From NCBI GenBank assembly GCA_017441385.1, contig JAFRXY010000081.1:62001-126000 (forward strand): DNA of 64,000 bases, in the 5' to 3' direction. The notes under the pieces are model-generated. The model made no database searches. It worked only from the letters and a program-made list of their open reading frames with translations, and had not been told where the DNA came from. A program made the translations under genes and the position numbers. Shown here one piece after another: positions 1 to 9,062 of this stretch (positions are counted from its first letter, which is position 1; the number at the start of each line of letters is the position of its first letter). The stretch is from Clostridia bacterium. GTDB taxonomy: Bacteria; Bacillota; Clostridia; Oscillospirales; Acutalibacteraceae.

Positions 1-1
1 C

Positions 2-280
2 GGTACGGCCATACGCGAAACGCTGCCGGTGCTGAAGGCTGCCGCCGATATTGAGATCGCCGGCATGGTCATCTCGGTAGACCGCATGGAAAAGGGCAGG
101 GGCGAAAAGACCGCCATTCAGGAAGTCTATGAGGAATTCGGGATCGTGACTTATCCAATCGTGACTGTAAAGGAAATAATAGAACTGCTTCACAACAACC
201 CCGTTGACGGCAAGGTGTATATCGACGACGAAATGAAGGTAAGAATGGAAGCGTACATGGAGCAGTACTGCGTGAAATAA
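2..280 (+). CDS. pyrE: Orotate phosphoribosyltransferase, C-terminal part
   Basis: This is the last 92 codons of an ORF entering from the left edge. The frame opens with GTAIRETLPVLK, which continues the PRPP-binding loop typical of phosphoribosyltransferases, and runs on through a short beta-alpha unit (AGMVISVDRMEKG) characteristic of PyrE. The enzyme joins orotate to PRPP to form orotidine 5'-phosphate in pyrimidine synthesis in the cytoplasm. The final segment, with LLHNN and an acidic stretch before the stop, fits the PyrE C-terminus. The active-site half lies outside the window. A glycosidase gene follows after 44 bases with its own AGGAGG site. Confidence 0.85.
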   Translation, partial: GTAIRETLPVLKAAADIEIAGMVISVDRMEKGRGEKTAIQEVYEEFGIVTYPIVTVKEIIELLHNNPVDGKVYIDDEMKVRMEAYMEQYCVK

Positions 281-324
281 TCCCAACGTCTGGCATTACA
301 CGCAAGTTATTTCAGGAGGACAAT

Positions 325-2742
325 ATGTTAAGATTCAAAACAGGACTGAACTATGGTTGGCGCTATACGCCCGATTATTCCCCGAAAAAAAGCAAGAATG
401 AAAATTTTGACCTTACCATTCGCCCTGTTGACGTTCCTCACAACAGCGGCACGTCAAAATTCAGCTACTATACCGGCGAGGACGAAAGCAAGATCGTACA
501 GTACAGCAAGCTGTTTGTGATTCCGGACGAGATGGAAGGCAAGCGGGTGATTCTTCACTTTGACGGAGTCATGAGCTGCGCGGCCGTGTTTATCAACGAA
601 AAGGCGGCATTTGCCCATAAAGGCGGTTTTACCGGATTCAGTCAGGATATTACCGATATGCTGACCGACAGTGAAAACAAGCTGACCGTCATAGTGGATT
701 CCACCGAACGCGCCGACACGCCTCCTTACGGCGCCCCGGTAGATTTCCTGAGTTACGGCGGCATTTACCGTGACGTTTGGATCGAGGGCGTCCCGCAGCT
801 CTACATCAAGGATACTTTCATCACCCCGATGCTCACCGACAAGGGCTGGAAGCTGGACATTTCGGGCGAGATAGGCGGCGAAGGGGAACGCAAGCTGACC
901 TTTGCCCTGTACGACGGCACCCAGCGTCTCGGTATCTGCCAGTACCGCGCCGAGCAGCCGAATTACCACGTTTCATGGACCGTTTCCGCCGAAGTGATCC
1001 CGTGGAGTCCGGAAAATCCCAAACTGTATACCTTCAAGGTGTCGCTGGCCGGCGGAGATGAACTGGATTATACGATCGGTTTCCGTCAGGTCAGAGTAGA
1101 TCAGCAGGGCTTTTATCTCAACGGAAAAAGAACCAGACTCATTGGCATCAACCGTATGCAGAATTACGCCTACGAAGGCTTTGCCATGCCTGCTTCCGCA
1201 CAGAGAGCCGACGCCGATCTCATCAGATCGCTGGGATTCAACGCGGTGCGGTGCGCACGATATCCGCAAAGCAAATATTTTGTGGAGCGGTGCAACGAAA
1301 TAGGACTGATGATCATCTGGGATATGCCGGGATACAAATACGCAAAAGGCGGCGACTGGTTTGAAACTCTCATTCAGAATGTCCGTGAAACGGTGACCGA
1401 GCACAGGAACGCTCCCAGCATAGTGATGTGGGGAACCCGTTCGGATGATTCAAAGGACATTCCCCAGCTTGCGAGAAAGGTCTGCGAAACTGTCAGAATG
1501 CTGGACAATTCACGTCCGCTTTACGGTGTGCGGGCATTCAGGGGCGGCGATTCGCTGGAAGATGTGTATGCCTACAACGATTACGAAAAGCACGGTCTGA
1601 GCGACAGCTTTGTTTATGACGCTTCGGAAATTTCCCCCGGCAATTCACCCGTAATGATCACGGAACATACAGGGCCGTTATATCCCGCGAGAAGTTTCGG
1701 CTCCGAGAAGGATCTTCTGGAACAGGCTCTCTGTCACGCCCGTATGATTGACGCGGCGTTCGGAAGCAAGGGTGTAATAGGGACGTTCGGCTGGTGTCTG
1801 TGCGATTACAACACACATGCCAGCTTCGGAGGAAATGACGGCGTATGCAGCTACGGAATTTGCGACCTTAACAGAATTCCCAAGCTCGCCGCGGCGGTTT
1901 ACACCAGTCAGAGCAATGCCCGAACCGTGCTGGAGATTTCTTCCGCCATGATGGCGGGCGAGCACCGTCTGGGCATGATAGGCAATGTGTATGCTTTCAC
2001 AAACTGTGACAGCGTGCGGCTTTATAAGAACAACGAACTTGTGGCGGAATTTTTTCCGGACAGAAAACTGTTTCCGCATATGCCCCACCCGCCGGTTCTG
2101 ATCAACGACCTTATCGGAACCAAAATGGAAAGCAGGGAAGGTATTGACCAGAAAAAGGCGCAGGATATCCGCAGGGCGATCAGCGAACTGAGCGACGATA
2201 ATCCCCAGCCTGTGAGGGAAGGCTTCAAGTCGCTGTTCTCTTCCAAAAACCAGAAGATTTCGGAGGACGAAGTCGTAAGACTTTACAGGGAGTATGCCGT
2301 CACACGTTCGGTCAGAACGGAATTTAAATTTGAGGGTATTATCAACGGTCAGGTTGCGGTTACGGTCATAAAAGCTCCTGTGGTAAAGACCAAATTCAAG
2401 GTGAATGTCAGCAGCAGCACACTGATACACGGAGATACTTTCGACGTGGCCCGCATTGAAATAGTGGCGGTGGATTCCAACGACAACCGCATCAGTTACT
2501 TCAACGACTGCCTGAGCGTCACCTGCGACGGGGCTTTGGAAGTTATGGGGCCGGATGTGATACCGCTTGTCGGCGGAGGAGCGGCCATTTATCTGCGAAC
2601 AAAGGGCGGAAGGAAACAGGCGAACGTAAAGATAACCACTCAGTCGATGGGTGAATTCGAGATTCCGCTGAGCGTGATCCGCAAGACATCAAAGGAACTG
2701 AATGTTTCCAAAACCGAGGAACAGCCTTCTGATGACAATTAA
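325..2742 (+). CDS. Glycoside hydrolase family 2 protein with altered acid/base motif
   Basis: The 805-residue product has the GH2 layout. An N-terminal jelly-roll sugar-binding domain covers about residues 1-165, an immunoglobulin-like domain reaches about 265, a TIM barrel runs from about 270 to 550, and a long C-terminal region of extra beta domains follows. The family includes beta-galactosidases, beta-glucuronidases and beta-mannosidases. The nucleophile motif MITEHTG is present (Glu447). The acid/base motif, usually WGVRINES in related Firmicute proteins, reads WGTRSDDS (Trp369 to Ser376), so the Asn-Glu pair is Asp-Asp. There is no signal peptide, so it should act in the cytoplasm. An AGGAGG site lies 8 bases before the ATG. 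The substrate cannot be told from sequence, and it may be weakly active or inactive. Confidence 0.85.
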   Translation: MLRFKTGLNYGWRYTPDYSPKKSKNENFDLTIRPVDVPHNSGTSKFSYYTGEDESKIVQYSKLFVIPDEMEGKRVILHFDGVMSCAAVFINEKAAFAHKGGFTGFSQDITDMLTDSENKLTVIVDSTERADTPPYGAPVDFLSYGGIYRDVWIEGVPQLYIKDTFITPMLTDKGWKLDISGEIGGEGERKLTFALYDGTQRLGICQYRAEQPNYHVSWTVSAEVIPWSPENPKLYTFKVSLAGGDELDYTIGFRQVRVDQQGFYLNGKRTRLIGINRMQNYAYEGFAMPASAQRADADLIRSLGFNAVRCARYPQSKYFVERCNEIGLMIIWDMPGYKYAKGGDWFETLIQNVRETVTEHRNAPSIVMWGTRSDDSKDIPQLARKVCETVRMLDNSRPLYGVRAFRGGDSLEDVYAYNDYEKHGLSDSFVYDASEISPGNSPVMITEHTGPLYPARSFGSEKDLLEQALCHARMIDAAFGSKGVIGTFGWCLCDYNTHASFGGNDGVCSYGICDLNRIPKLAAAVYTSQSNARTVLEISSAMMAGEHRLGMIGNVYAFTNCDSVRLYKNNELVAEFFPDRKLFPHMPHPPVLINDLIGTKMESREGIDQKKAQDIRRAISELSDDNPQPVREGFKSLFSSKNQKISEDEVVRLYREYAVTRSVRTEFKFEGIINGQVAVTVIKAPVVKTKFKVNVSSSTLIHGDTFDVARIEIVAVDSNDNRISYFNDCLSVTCDGALEVMGPDVIPLVGGGAAIYLRTKGGRKQANVKITTQSMGEFEIPLSVIRKTSKELNVSKTEEQPSDDN

Positions 2743-2806
2743 TCCCGGCTTGTCAAAACGGTGCAATCTGCTCTTTATTCTTGGCTGACAGGGAGGGTGA
2801 ACCGCA

Positions 2807-3070
2807 ATGGGAAGTCTCGGCGATTATTTCAGAAACAGCGGATACGCCATTCATCGCGCCGCGCTCAGATCGGACAGGCTGCCGGAATGCTGCCGGCATT
2901 CCCTTGCGGAATGCGGAATGTCCGCGGTATTTCTCGATCCCTCCGGAAGTGAAATTTTGCTGCCCATGAAAAAATGCGGTGCATGCGGAAGGCGTTATGC
3001 CCTGTCAGACGGGAAATACATTCCGATTGACAGTTTGTTGAAGTACAGAATTGTCCTCCATTCCGAATAA
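2807..3070 (+). CDS. Small cysteine-containing protein, unrecognised
   Basis: An 87-residue ORF starts 10 bases after a strong GGAGGG site and stops just before a good terminator, so it looks translated. It holds two cysteines near residue 28, another near 36 and a CGACGRR pair near 62-65, which could bind a metal, but the spacing matches no zinc-finger type I know. It is soluble and slightly basic. Two longer overlapping frames begin upstream without a ribosome site and were not chosen. It lies 64 bases after the GH2 gene with no terminator between and could be co-transcribed. Function unknown. Confidence 0.55.
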   Translation: MGSLGDYFRNSGYAIHRAALRSDRLPECCRHSLAECGMSAVFLDPSGSEILLPMKKCGACGRRYALSDGKYIPIDSLLKYRIVLHSE

Positions 3071-3075
3071 AATTG

Positions 3076-3112
3076 CAGGGCTTCCTTTTGAAACAAAGGA
3101 GGCCCTGTTTTT
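3076..3112. terminator. Bidirectional intrinsic terminator
   Basis: CAGGGCTTCCTTT pairs with AAAGGAGGCCCTG (13 pairs, one G-T) around a short loop, followed by TTTTTC on the plus strand. It separates the 87-residue ORF from the convergent spmB gene, whose stop codon touches its right edge. Confidence 0.8.
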
Positions 3113-3621
3113 CAGAAAAATAAATTCACCGTGAGCGCCGCGATAATCATTCCTGTGAGGTCGGCGGTCAGCGCCGCCGGAATGGTGCAGCCGGTCTTCC
3201 TGATTCCGACACTGCCGAAATAGACCGTTATGGTGTAAAATGTCGTTTCGGTTGAACCCATCATCACCGATGCGATCTTCCCGGCTGTGCTGTCCGGACC
3301 GCATGAATCCAGAATTCCGTTCAGTACCGACAGTGCGCCGCTGCCGGAGATGGGTCTTATCAGCATTAGCGGAAGGGTCTCGGTCGGAATACCCAGTGTT
3401 GCGATGAAGGGAGCCGCCGCCTGTCCCAGCGCTTCCACCGCACCCGAAGCCCGCACCGCCGATACACAGAGGGTCAGCGCCGTCAGTGAGGGAATGATTC
3501 CCACGGCGGTTTTCAGCCCGTCTCCAGCCCCTTCCAGAAAGGCTTCAAAAACATTCACTCCCCGTATCAGTCCGAAAAGCATAATGCCTGCAACGCAAAT
3601 AATCACGAGATAATTTCCCAT
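3112..3621 (-). CDS. spmB: Spore maturation protein B
   Basis: The 169-residue hydrophobic protein belongs to the nucleoside-recognition (Gate) membrane family. It shows the SpmB pattern: an N-terminal helix with GLIRGVNVFEAFLEGA, then GIIPSLTALTLCVSAVRASGA, then the conserved RPISGSGAL and MGSTETTFYTITVYFGSVGI segments. With SpmA it is needed for spore core dehydration and heat resistance in Bacillus and Clostridium. A GGGAGG site precedes the ATG. It follows spmA on the same strand after 31 bases, so the two form an operon. This supports a spore-forming host. Confidence 0.93.
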   Translation of the reverse strand: MGNYLVIICVAGIMLFGLIRGVNVFEAFLEGAGDGLKTAVGIIPSLTALTLCVSAVRASGAVEALGQAAAPFIATLGIPTETLPLMLIRPISGSGALSVLNGILDSCGPDSTAGKIASVMMGSTETTFYTITVYFGSVGIRKTGCTIPAALTADLTGMIIAALTVNLFF

Positions 3622-3652
3622 TGCGATGAATGCCTCCCTTTGTAGTCACTTC

Positions 3653-4261
3653 TCATGAACGGTCAGAGCGCAAATGCGGTCGCAGCTGCATTGCTTTGCA
3701 TATCAGCAGACCGGCTGTAAGCGCACATACCGAAGCCGCCCAGACGCATGGCATGATTCCGGCGGGGTCGGAAGAGCCGGCCGCGCTGCGCATGGTCATT
3801 ACCGTTGCCGGAATGAGCTGTACCGAGGCGGTGTTAATCACCGCGAAAGTAACCATCTCGTCGGTCGGCTTTTCGGCTGAGCCTTTTCCGCTTCCGGCGA
3901 GTTCCTTCATTGCTCTGATCCCGGGCGGAGTGGCGGCATTGCCAAGTCCCAGAATGTTCGCTGTAATGTTCAGGCACACATACCTTTCGGCCGCACTGTC
4001 CTTTTTCAGCCCCGGCATGATGAATCTGAGAAATGGTCGCACTGCCGCGGTCAGAATATCGGTCAGCCCCGATTTCTCGGCGACAGACATGACGCCGCTC
4101 CACAGCACCATTCCTCCGGCCACTGTCAGCAACAGTTCCGCCGTGTCCTTTCCGCTGCTGAGAATGGCTGCCGATACATCTCCTTCATGGCCGGAAAATA
4201 TCCCGAATAGTGCCGCCGTCAGAATCATTGCGGTGAATATGTAATTCATCATTTCCGTCAT
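3653..4261 (-). CDS. spmA: Spore maturation protein A
   Basis: The 202-residue membrane protein matches SpmA. An N-terminal helix carries MNYIFTAMILTAALFGIFSG, a gate-type helix holds WSGVMSVAEKSGLTDILT, and the family signature NITANILGLGNAATPPG lies near residue 100. It is the partner of SpmB in lowering spore core water content. It is first in a two-gene minus-strand operon with spmB. The start is the first in-frame ATG (MTEMMN); MM at codons 4-5 offers alternatives. The ORF-rich plus strand here is only its antisense shadow. Confidence 0.93.
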   Translation of the reverse strand: MTEMMNYIFTAMILTAALFGIFSGHEGDVSAAILSSGKDTAELLLTVAGGMVLWSGVMSVAEKSGLTDILTAAVRPFLRFIMPGLKKDSAAERYVCLNITANILGLGNAATPPGIRAMKELAGSGKGSAEKPTDEMVTFAVINTASVQLIPATVMTMRSAAGSSDPAGIMPCVWAASVCALTAGLLICKAMQLRPHLRSDRS

Positions 4262-4380
4262 TTCTCCCTGAGAGTCTGCTTTATTTTTATCACACAGTTT
4301 CCGCTGGGAATTTCCCGTATTTCCACAGATGCTTCACAGGCTCTGAATAAAAATTTTGAATGAAATTTATCTAAACCGAT

Positions 4381-4408
4381 TTACATATATCTATGAATGT
4401 GCTATGAT
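4381..4408 (+). promoter_or_regulatory. Sigma-A promoter, extended -10
   Basis: TTACAT, 16 bases, then TGC-TATGAT (an extended -10). Transcription should begin near 4415. That places the upstream in-frame ATG at 4397 inside the promoter and fixes the start of the next gene at 4448. Confidence 0.65.
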
Positions 4409-4447
4409 TATTATTACAGGTTTATTCAGAGTTTCAGAGAAAGGAAG

Positions 4448-6184
4448 ATGAGATTGCCTGATTTCAGCAGATTCGGAAGAAGAGAAAACCGGGGCGCACA
4501 GGAAAACTTCAGCGACGGTTTTGACGACGGCTTCAGCGATGATTCTGACAGCGGCGGGGACAGGGAAATTCCCGATCATCCGTCCGAAGGGTATCCGATG
4601 GAATTCAATGACGGCTTTTCGCTGCTTTCCGATGACTTCGATGACTTCGATGACTTCAATGACTTTAATGACTTCAATGACGCCCCCGGCTATGACGGCG
4701 CAAGACGCGGTATGGATGGCGGCAGCAAAATAGATGACAGCAGACACGGAAGCAAAACAGATCTGAAAGCAGCCTTTACCGCGCTTTTCCAAGCCGTATC
4801 AGGCCGGTTTTCAGGCAGGGAAAAGTCTGTCCGTGATGCAGGCGTGGACGGTTCGGACAGCATGTTTGCCGACGGCTTTGACAGCGCGGTTGATGACGGA
4901 TTCGAGCCTGAACAGGACTCTTATCCGGAAGCGAATAGGGATTTGCGCGATCCGGAACCTGCCTATCACGGGGAACCCGGCGTTCTTTCCGAGGCTCCTC
5001 CGGTTTCATTTGATAATGAACCGTATGGGGGCAATGAGTATGACGGCATGAGCGACTTTCCGTCAGAATTCAGTGACCTTGGTTACAGCGATCCGGACAG
5101 TGAAGTCAATCACGAGGAAGATGAAGGTTCCGACCCCGATGGTTCTTCCTCCGGGCGGATTGATGAGGGTGAAGCTTCCACCGAAGGCACTATGCATGGC
5201 GTTTTTGCGGCGATGGGGGCGGCTTTTTCCAAATTCCGCCGAAGGCTTCCCGGTTTCCGGCCCAAAGTGTATGTTCTGCCCGAGCCGGAGTATACGCCGG
5301 AGGACGACGGCATTGGCACGCCCACACTGGCTTCCGATATAAAAAAAATACTTGAGGAGCAGAACAAACCGGGCGAAACCGAACAGGAATACGAACGCAT
5401 GAGAAACTATATCAGTGAAGTCAGCACGGATGCCCGCATACGTCCCGGTGACATTAAGGCTCCCGAAAACATCGGTGAGGTGCGAGCCGCAGAAGGGGAG
5501 CTTTACAGCCTGATAGACGCCATGATCTATACAAATGAGCAGCAGCGCAGCCGTATCGGAGTTTATGAAGCGCCTCCCGAGGAAGACCCGTATAATTTCC
5601 GCGGCATTAACAATGACCGGCAGTATTATTCCGATATGGAAGTCTATTCGTTTGACATGCAAACAAGATACGGTTTTGAATCGGAGGAAAAGATTGATCC
5701 CGGCAGAAAATACGCCGAGCTGGAGTATAGCGAAAGGTATTACGACACGCTGCCGGAACCAACCGGTCAGGAACCGGAATATGCTGATAACAGGCGCTTT
5801 TCCGACGGCGCTGCGGGCGACTATTCCGACAGTGAAGGCACTCCCCCGCATGACGGATTTTCTTACAATGCTGCAAGCGACGGCCTTTCGGATGAAGAGT
5901 TCGGATTAGACGACGATTTTGGTGATGACGTCGATTCATCTGTTGACGGAATAGAAGACGGATCGGATGCAGACAGAATCCATGATCCGGTTGACGAACG
6001 ATTTAATAGCAACTCCTTCGATGATTATTTCAGCAAGGGATTTGATCAGTCCGGCCCGGACAGAAGCGGCAGACACTATGTTAATTCTGACAGCAACCCG
6101 CAATATGGCGAAGGAAGTGCCGATGACCGTTCAATGCGTTCAGGCGGGAGAACAGTCCCCGTCAGACGCAGAGCAAGACGGTGA
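4448..6184 (+). CDS. Very acidic low-complexity protein, unrecognised
   Basis: The 578-residue protein is dominated by Asp, Glu, Ser, Gly, Phe and Tyr and shows no membrane segment. A run of DDF/NDF triplets near residues 61-77 is encoded by a 9-base tandem repeat. Two less acidic islands resemble each other: TDLKAAFTALFQAVSGRFSG (about residues 100-120) and TMHGVFAAMGAAFSKFRRRL (about 250-270). A better-ordered stretch follows (about 270-420: SDIKKILEEQNKPGETEQEY and neighbours), and the tail is basic (VPVRRRARR). The start at 4448 is chosen because a promoter lies over the upstream ATG; the GGAAG site is unusually close, 2 bases away. Two membrane proteins with charged tails follow, so a scaffold role at the membrane is possible but unproven. 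Confidence 0.6.
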   Translation: MRLPDFSRFGRRENRGAQENFSDGFDDGFSDDSDSGGDREIPDHPSEGYPMEFNDGFSLLSDDFDDFDDFNDFNDFNDAPGYDGARRGMDGGSKIDDSRHGSKTDLKAAFTALFQAVSGRFSGREKSVRDAGVDGSDSMFADGFDSAVDDGFEPEQDSYPEANRDLRDPEPAYHGEPGVLSEAPPVSFDNEPYGGNEYDGMSDFPSEFSDLGYSDPDSEVNHEEDEGSDPDGSSSGRIDEGEASTEGTMHGVFAAMGAAFSKFRRRLPGFRPKVYVLPEPEYTPEDDGIGTPTLASDIKKILEEQNKPGETEQEYERMRNYISEVSTDARIRPGDIKAPENIGEVRAAEGELYSLIDAMIYTNEQQRSRIGVYEAPPEEDPYNFRGINNDRQYYSDMEVYSFDMQTRYGFESEEKIDPGRKYAELEYSERYYDTLPEPTGQEPEYADNRRFSDGAAGDYSDSEGTPPHDGFSYNAASDGLSDEEFGLDDDFGDDVDSSVDGIEDGSDADRIHDPVDERFNSNSFDDYFSKGFDQSGPDRSGRHYVNSDSNPQYGEGSADDRSMRSGGRTVPVRRRARR

Positions 6185-6235
6185 CCTGTAAATATGGATT
6201 ATCGGTAAATTTTTATGCCTGTATACATTTTAGCC

Positions 6236-6264
6236 TTGAATGAGTCTGAATTATGTGCTAGAAT
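6236..6264 (+). promoter_or_regulatory. Sigma-A promoter, extended -10
   Basis: TTGAAT, exactly 17 bases, then TAGAAT preceded by TGC. It drives the membrane protein gene starting at 6342, leaving a leader of about 70 bases. Confidence 0.75.
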
Positions 6265-6341
6265 TTATTTGTATATTTGTGCGCTTATGCAGAACACAGA
6301 ACACAGAACACTAAGCAAAAAAATTTATTGTTGAGGACTGA

Positions 6342-7511
6342 TTGATTTTGAAAGGCAACAGACAGATTGGTCTTGACGGCAGAATATTTATTAATGACTG
6401 CCTTAGCGACGGATTATTCTTTGTTTACAGCATTATGCTGAGCGGCATTCTCGGCGCGGTCGGAGATATAATGAAGCTCACCGGCAAGAGCGGCACAGTT
6501 ATGAACACGCTGACAAACGGGCTGATTCTGATGGATTTGGCCTGCTGTCTCGGTCTGGTGCTTGTATCCTACTATGTATACTTTATGAACTGCGGAGAAA
6601 GTATGCCGAAGCTGGGCGTGAAGCCGCTGATCTATCTTGAATATGTCAGACTGGCTTACTACGGTATGCTGCTATATGATGTGCTGTACCGGTTTTGTGA
6701 CCAGATTCTTCACAGCGGACATTATCCCATCGCCATGTCGGTGTTCTATGTAGTATACATGGGCTGGCTGATTTCGTGTTCATTTGCGGCGATGTTTATT
6801 CTCACGGTACTCAATCAGAACATGATCCGTCGCAGTTATTCATTTTCGTTTAAAATGCTGGCTCTCACCGGTCTTTCCATCAATATAGTGATGCCGATTG
6901 TTTTCTTTATTACAAAGATATGGATTAAAGGGGCGGGAGACGGATTTTACAGCTCGGCATTGTGCGACTTTCTCAGATTGGGCATAGCTCCCATCTTCTA
7001 CGCCGCGCTATGGTTCCTGTTCCTCAATGCAATTGATCAGGTGGACAGAGTGTTCAATGAAGTGGATAACGCCATCAGAGACAAGAATTACAGGATTGAA
7101 TTTGAAGAAGAACAGGGAAAGAAAAGAAAGAAGAAGAAATCGCTTCAAACTGTGGGCTTATCCAATGACAAAAAGGTCAGAAAAAAGAAGAAGCCGGCTG
7201 TTGCCGCCTCAAAGCCTTCGGCGGTTCCTTCCGAAACCGAAGTCAGCCCGACGGAGAAAGCCGACGAAGCGGGTGACAGTGGAATATCTGCCGAAATTGC
7301 CTTCGAAACTTCATTCGACTCCCCAGTCAAAGAGTCTGACGATGCTGAAAAATCGGAATCGGACGACATCGGAGGAATGGTAGACATCAACGCCCTGTTT
7401 GAAAAGCGGGAAAATGACGCTCCCCCTGAACCGCAGAGCAGTAACGACGGTGCGGATTATGCCGGCACATCCGATGAGGATAGCGGGACGGCTGACATTC
7501 CGAAAGAATAA
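6342..7511 (+). CDS. Multi-pass membrane protein with charged tail
   Basis: The 389-residue protein has about six hydrophobic segments in residues 20-230. A very basic linker follows near residue 253 (GKKRKKKK), then an acidic, Ser/Ala-rich disordered tail of about 120 residues. It starts at TTG 6342, five bases after GAGG; a second TTG at 6348 is also possible. It has its own promoter and a terminator right after the stop. The layout (six helices plus long charged cytoplasmic tail) is shared with the next gene, suggesting partners. I do not recognise the family and assign no function. Confidence 0.7.
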   Translation: MILKGNRQIGLDGRIFINDCLSDGLFFVYSIMLSGILGAVGDIMKLTGKSGTVMNTLTNGLILMDLACCLGLVLVSYYVYFMNCGESMPKLGVKPLIYLEYVRLAYYGMLLYDVLYRFCDQILHSGHYPIAMSVFYVVYMGWLISCSFAAMFILTVLNQNMIRRSYSFSFKMLALTGLSINIVMPIVFFITKIWIKGAGDGFYSSALCDFLRLGIAPIFYAALWFLFLNAIDQVDRVFNEVDNAIRDKNYRIEFEEEQGKKRKKKKSLQTVGLSNDKKVRKKKKPAVAASKPSAVPSETEVSPTEKADEAGDSGISAEIAFETSFDSPVKESDDAEKSESDDIGGMVDINALFEKRENDAPPEPQSSNDGADYAGTSDEDSGTADIPKE

Positions 7512-7520
7512 TTGCAAAAA

Positions 7521-7568
7521 AACAACGTCAGCTGTTTGTTTTTCAGTAGATATGACGTTGTTTTTTTT
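7521..7568 (+). terminator. Intrinsic terminator
   Basis: AACAACGTCA pairs with TGACGTTGTT (10 pairs) across a loop of about 22 bases and is followed by an unbroken T-run. It lies inside the extended frame of the next gene, which argues that gene starts further downstream. Confidence 0.75.
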
Positions 7569-7610
7569 GGCACTAAAGTTGTAGATTTGAAATGGAGAAT
7601 GAGATCCGAT

Positions 7611-8942
7611 ATGGAAACCAACTACAGTAATATTATAGCACCTTCGGACGGTGTGCGAAGATTTCTATGCAAAACGTCGGTGCTTTTCGCAAGCCTTTTC
7701 TCAGCTGCATTTTGTTATTTTGCCTTTCGCATGAACGCTCTGGAGGCCAATACTCTGGGCGGTTCCCTCCGCAGCAATGTGCTTTACGCGGCTTATATCA
7801 TGCTGCCTCTCGGTCTGCTGACCGCGGCGATATTTGCCCGCGTAAAATCAATGGGGCTGGCGTTCAGCATGATCAGCCTGATGATTGCCACGATTGCGTC
7901 ATTCATGCTGCTGCTGAATTCTCTTGCGTCCCTGCTTCGGGAAGGAAGGCTTTTGGGCATTTCGGGGAGTTTGTTTGAATTGTTTACATTCGCGTTCCTT
8001 CTCGCGCTTCTGGTGAATCTTGTTATGTCGTGTATGGATTTTAAGATTCAGCCCGTAATAGGAGTAATTGGTTCGGTTTCAGCCGCCATTGCCATGATCA
8101 TTACTTCCATCAGGACGACTATGTCATACAGCGCCTTGGGATTCGCTTGGAATACTGATTTTGACTGGAAGAATCTTGGCAAGATGGTCGATACGGACAA
8201 ACTGCGCTATCACGCGGAGTGGATTTTCAGAAGTATTCCAAGGAACAATGCGGGTGCGCTTCACACGATGTTCAGCATGAGGTTTTATGAAAGAATAGCG
8301 GCGTGTGTGTTTTACTGTTTCCTGATTATGATCTTTTTGAAATATCAAAAGGAAATGAAGGCCTTCAATAAGCTGCTCCGGCACGCGAGTGAGTATGTTG
8401 AGATACCTACCGCCAGGATCTATCAGGGAATTTTCGGATCGGGCGCAAGAAACGACGGAAATCCCGAGGAAAGAACCCCGAAAAGGAGGACGGGAGGTTC
8501 ACTTAAAAGCCGGCTGCGCGCTCTTTCCAATATGGCCAAGGCAAAAGAACAGGGCATGGATATTACGGAAATGGCTGATGAATATGATTCACACAGAGCC
8601 GAAGAGGAAGGCCGATACGACTTTCCTTCCTATGATGAAGACAGGGACTATTCTGAAGATGATGAACTGACCGATGAAGAACGGTTTGTCATGGAGAGCA
8701 GACGAAGGATGTCGTTACAGACCGACGGATCGGAAGACCGCCCGCGACAGCGCCGCCGACCGGATGAATTCGGAGAGGAAGACCGCCCGCGACAGCGCCG
8801 TATTCAGCAGGAACCGGAACTGACCGAGCAGGAAAAGTATCTTATGGAAGAACGCCGCAAAAGAGCGCAGCGCCGCAATCCCGACGGAAAAACCCCATTA
8901 CGCCGCGCAAGCCGGGAGGCGAACAGTTCGGGGAATTATTGA
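7611..8942 (+). CDS. Multi-pass membrane protein with basic/acidic tail
   Basis: The 443-residue protein has about six membrane segments within residues 20-250 and a disordered cytoplasmic tail rich in Arg and Glu. The tail holds an imperfect duplication: LTDEERFVMESRRR and LTEQEKYLMEERRK, plus a perfect 24-base repeat encoding EDRPRQRR (8732-8755 and 8777-8800). The frame is open back to 7512, but that stretch contains a terminator. GGAGA at 7594 points to ATG 7611 with a rather long spacing of 12, and ATG 7599 is the alternative. Family unknown. It probably works with the preceding, similarly built protein. Confidence 0.65.
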   Translation: METNYSNIIAPSDGVRRFLCKTSVLFASLFSAAFCYFAFRMNALEANTLGGSLRSNVLYAAYIMLPLGLLTAAIFARVKSMGLAFSMISLMIATIASFMLLLNSLASLLREGRLLGISGSLFELFTFAFLLALLVNLVMSCMDFKIQPVIGVIGSVSAAIAMIITSIRTTMSYSALGFAWNTDFDWKNLGKMVDTDKLRYHAEWIFRSIPRNNAGALHTMFSMRFYERIAACVFYCFLIMIFLKYQKEMKAFNKLLRHASEYVEIPTARIYQGIFGSGARNDGNPEERTPKRRTGGSLKSRLRALSNMAKAKEQGMDITEMADEYDSHRAEEEGRYDFPSYDEDRDYSEDDELTDEERFVMESRRRMSLQTDGSEDRPRQRRRPDEFGEEDRPRQRRIQQEPELTEQEKYLMEERRKRAQRRNPDGKTPLRRASREANSSGNY

Positions 8943-8994
8943 TTTATGTAATTTCTCAACATGTAAAGAGAATTAAATTTATTTAAAAACACGG

Positions 8995-9023
8995 TTGAAA
9001 AATCAGGGGTATTGTGTTAAAAT
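8995..9023 (+). promoter_or_regulatory. Near-consensus sigma-A promoter
   Basis: TTGAAA, 17 bases, TAAAAT, with TGT directly before the -10. It lies about 40 bases upstream of the small membrane protein gene at 9063. Confidence 0.8.
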
Positions 9024-9062
9024 ACTATGGTAATATGACGCTTTGGAAAGGGTTGATGTTTT

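Noticed and set aside
454-969. Long minus-strand frame opposite the GH2 gene
   Set aside because: Antisense shadow with no ribosome site; the plus strand has clear GH2 motifs.
3630-4244. 204-codon plus-strand frame
   Set aside because: Antisense of spmA; composition rich in Pro, Ala and Arg without family pattern.
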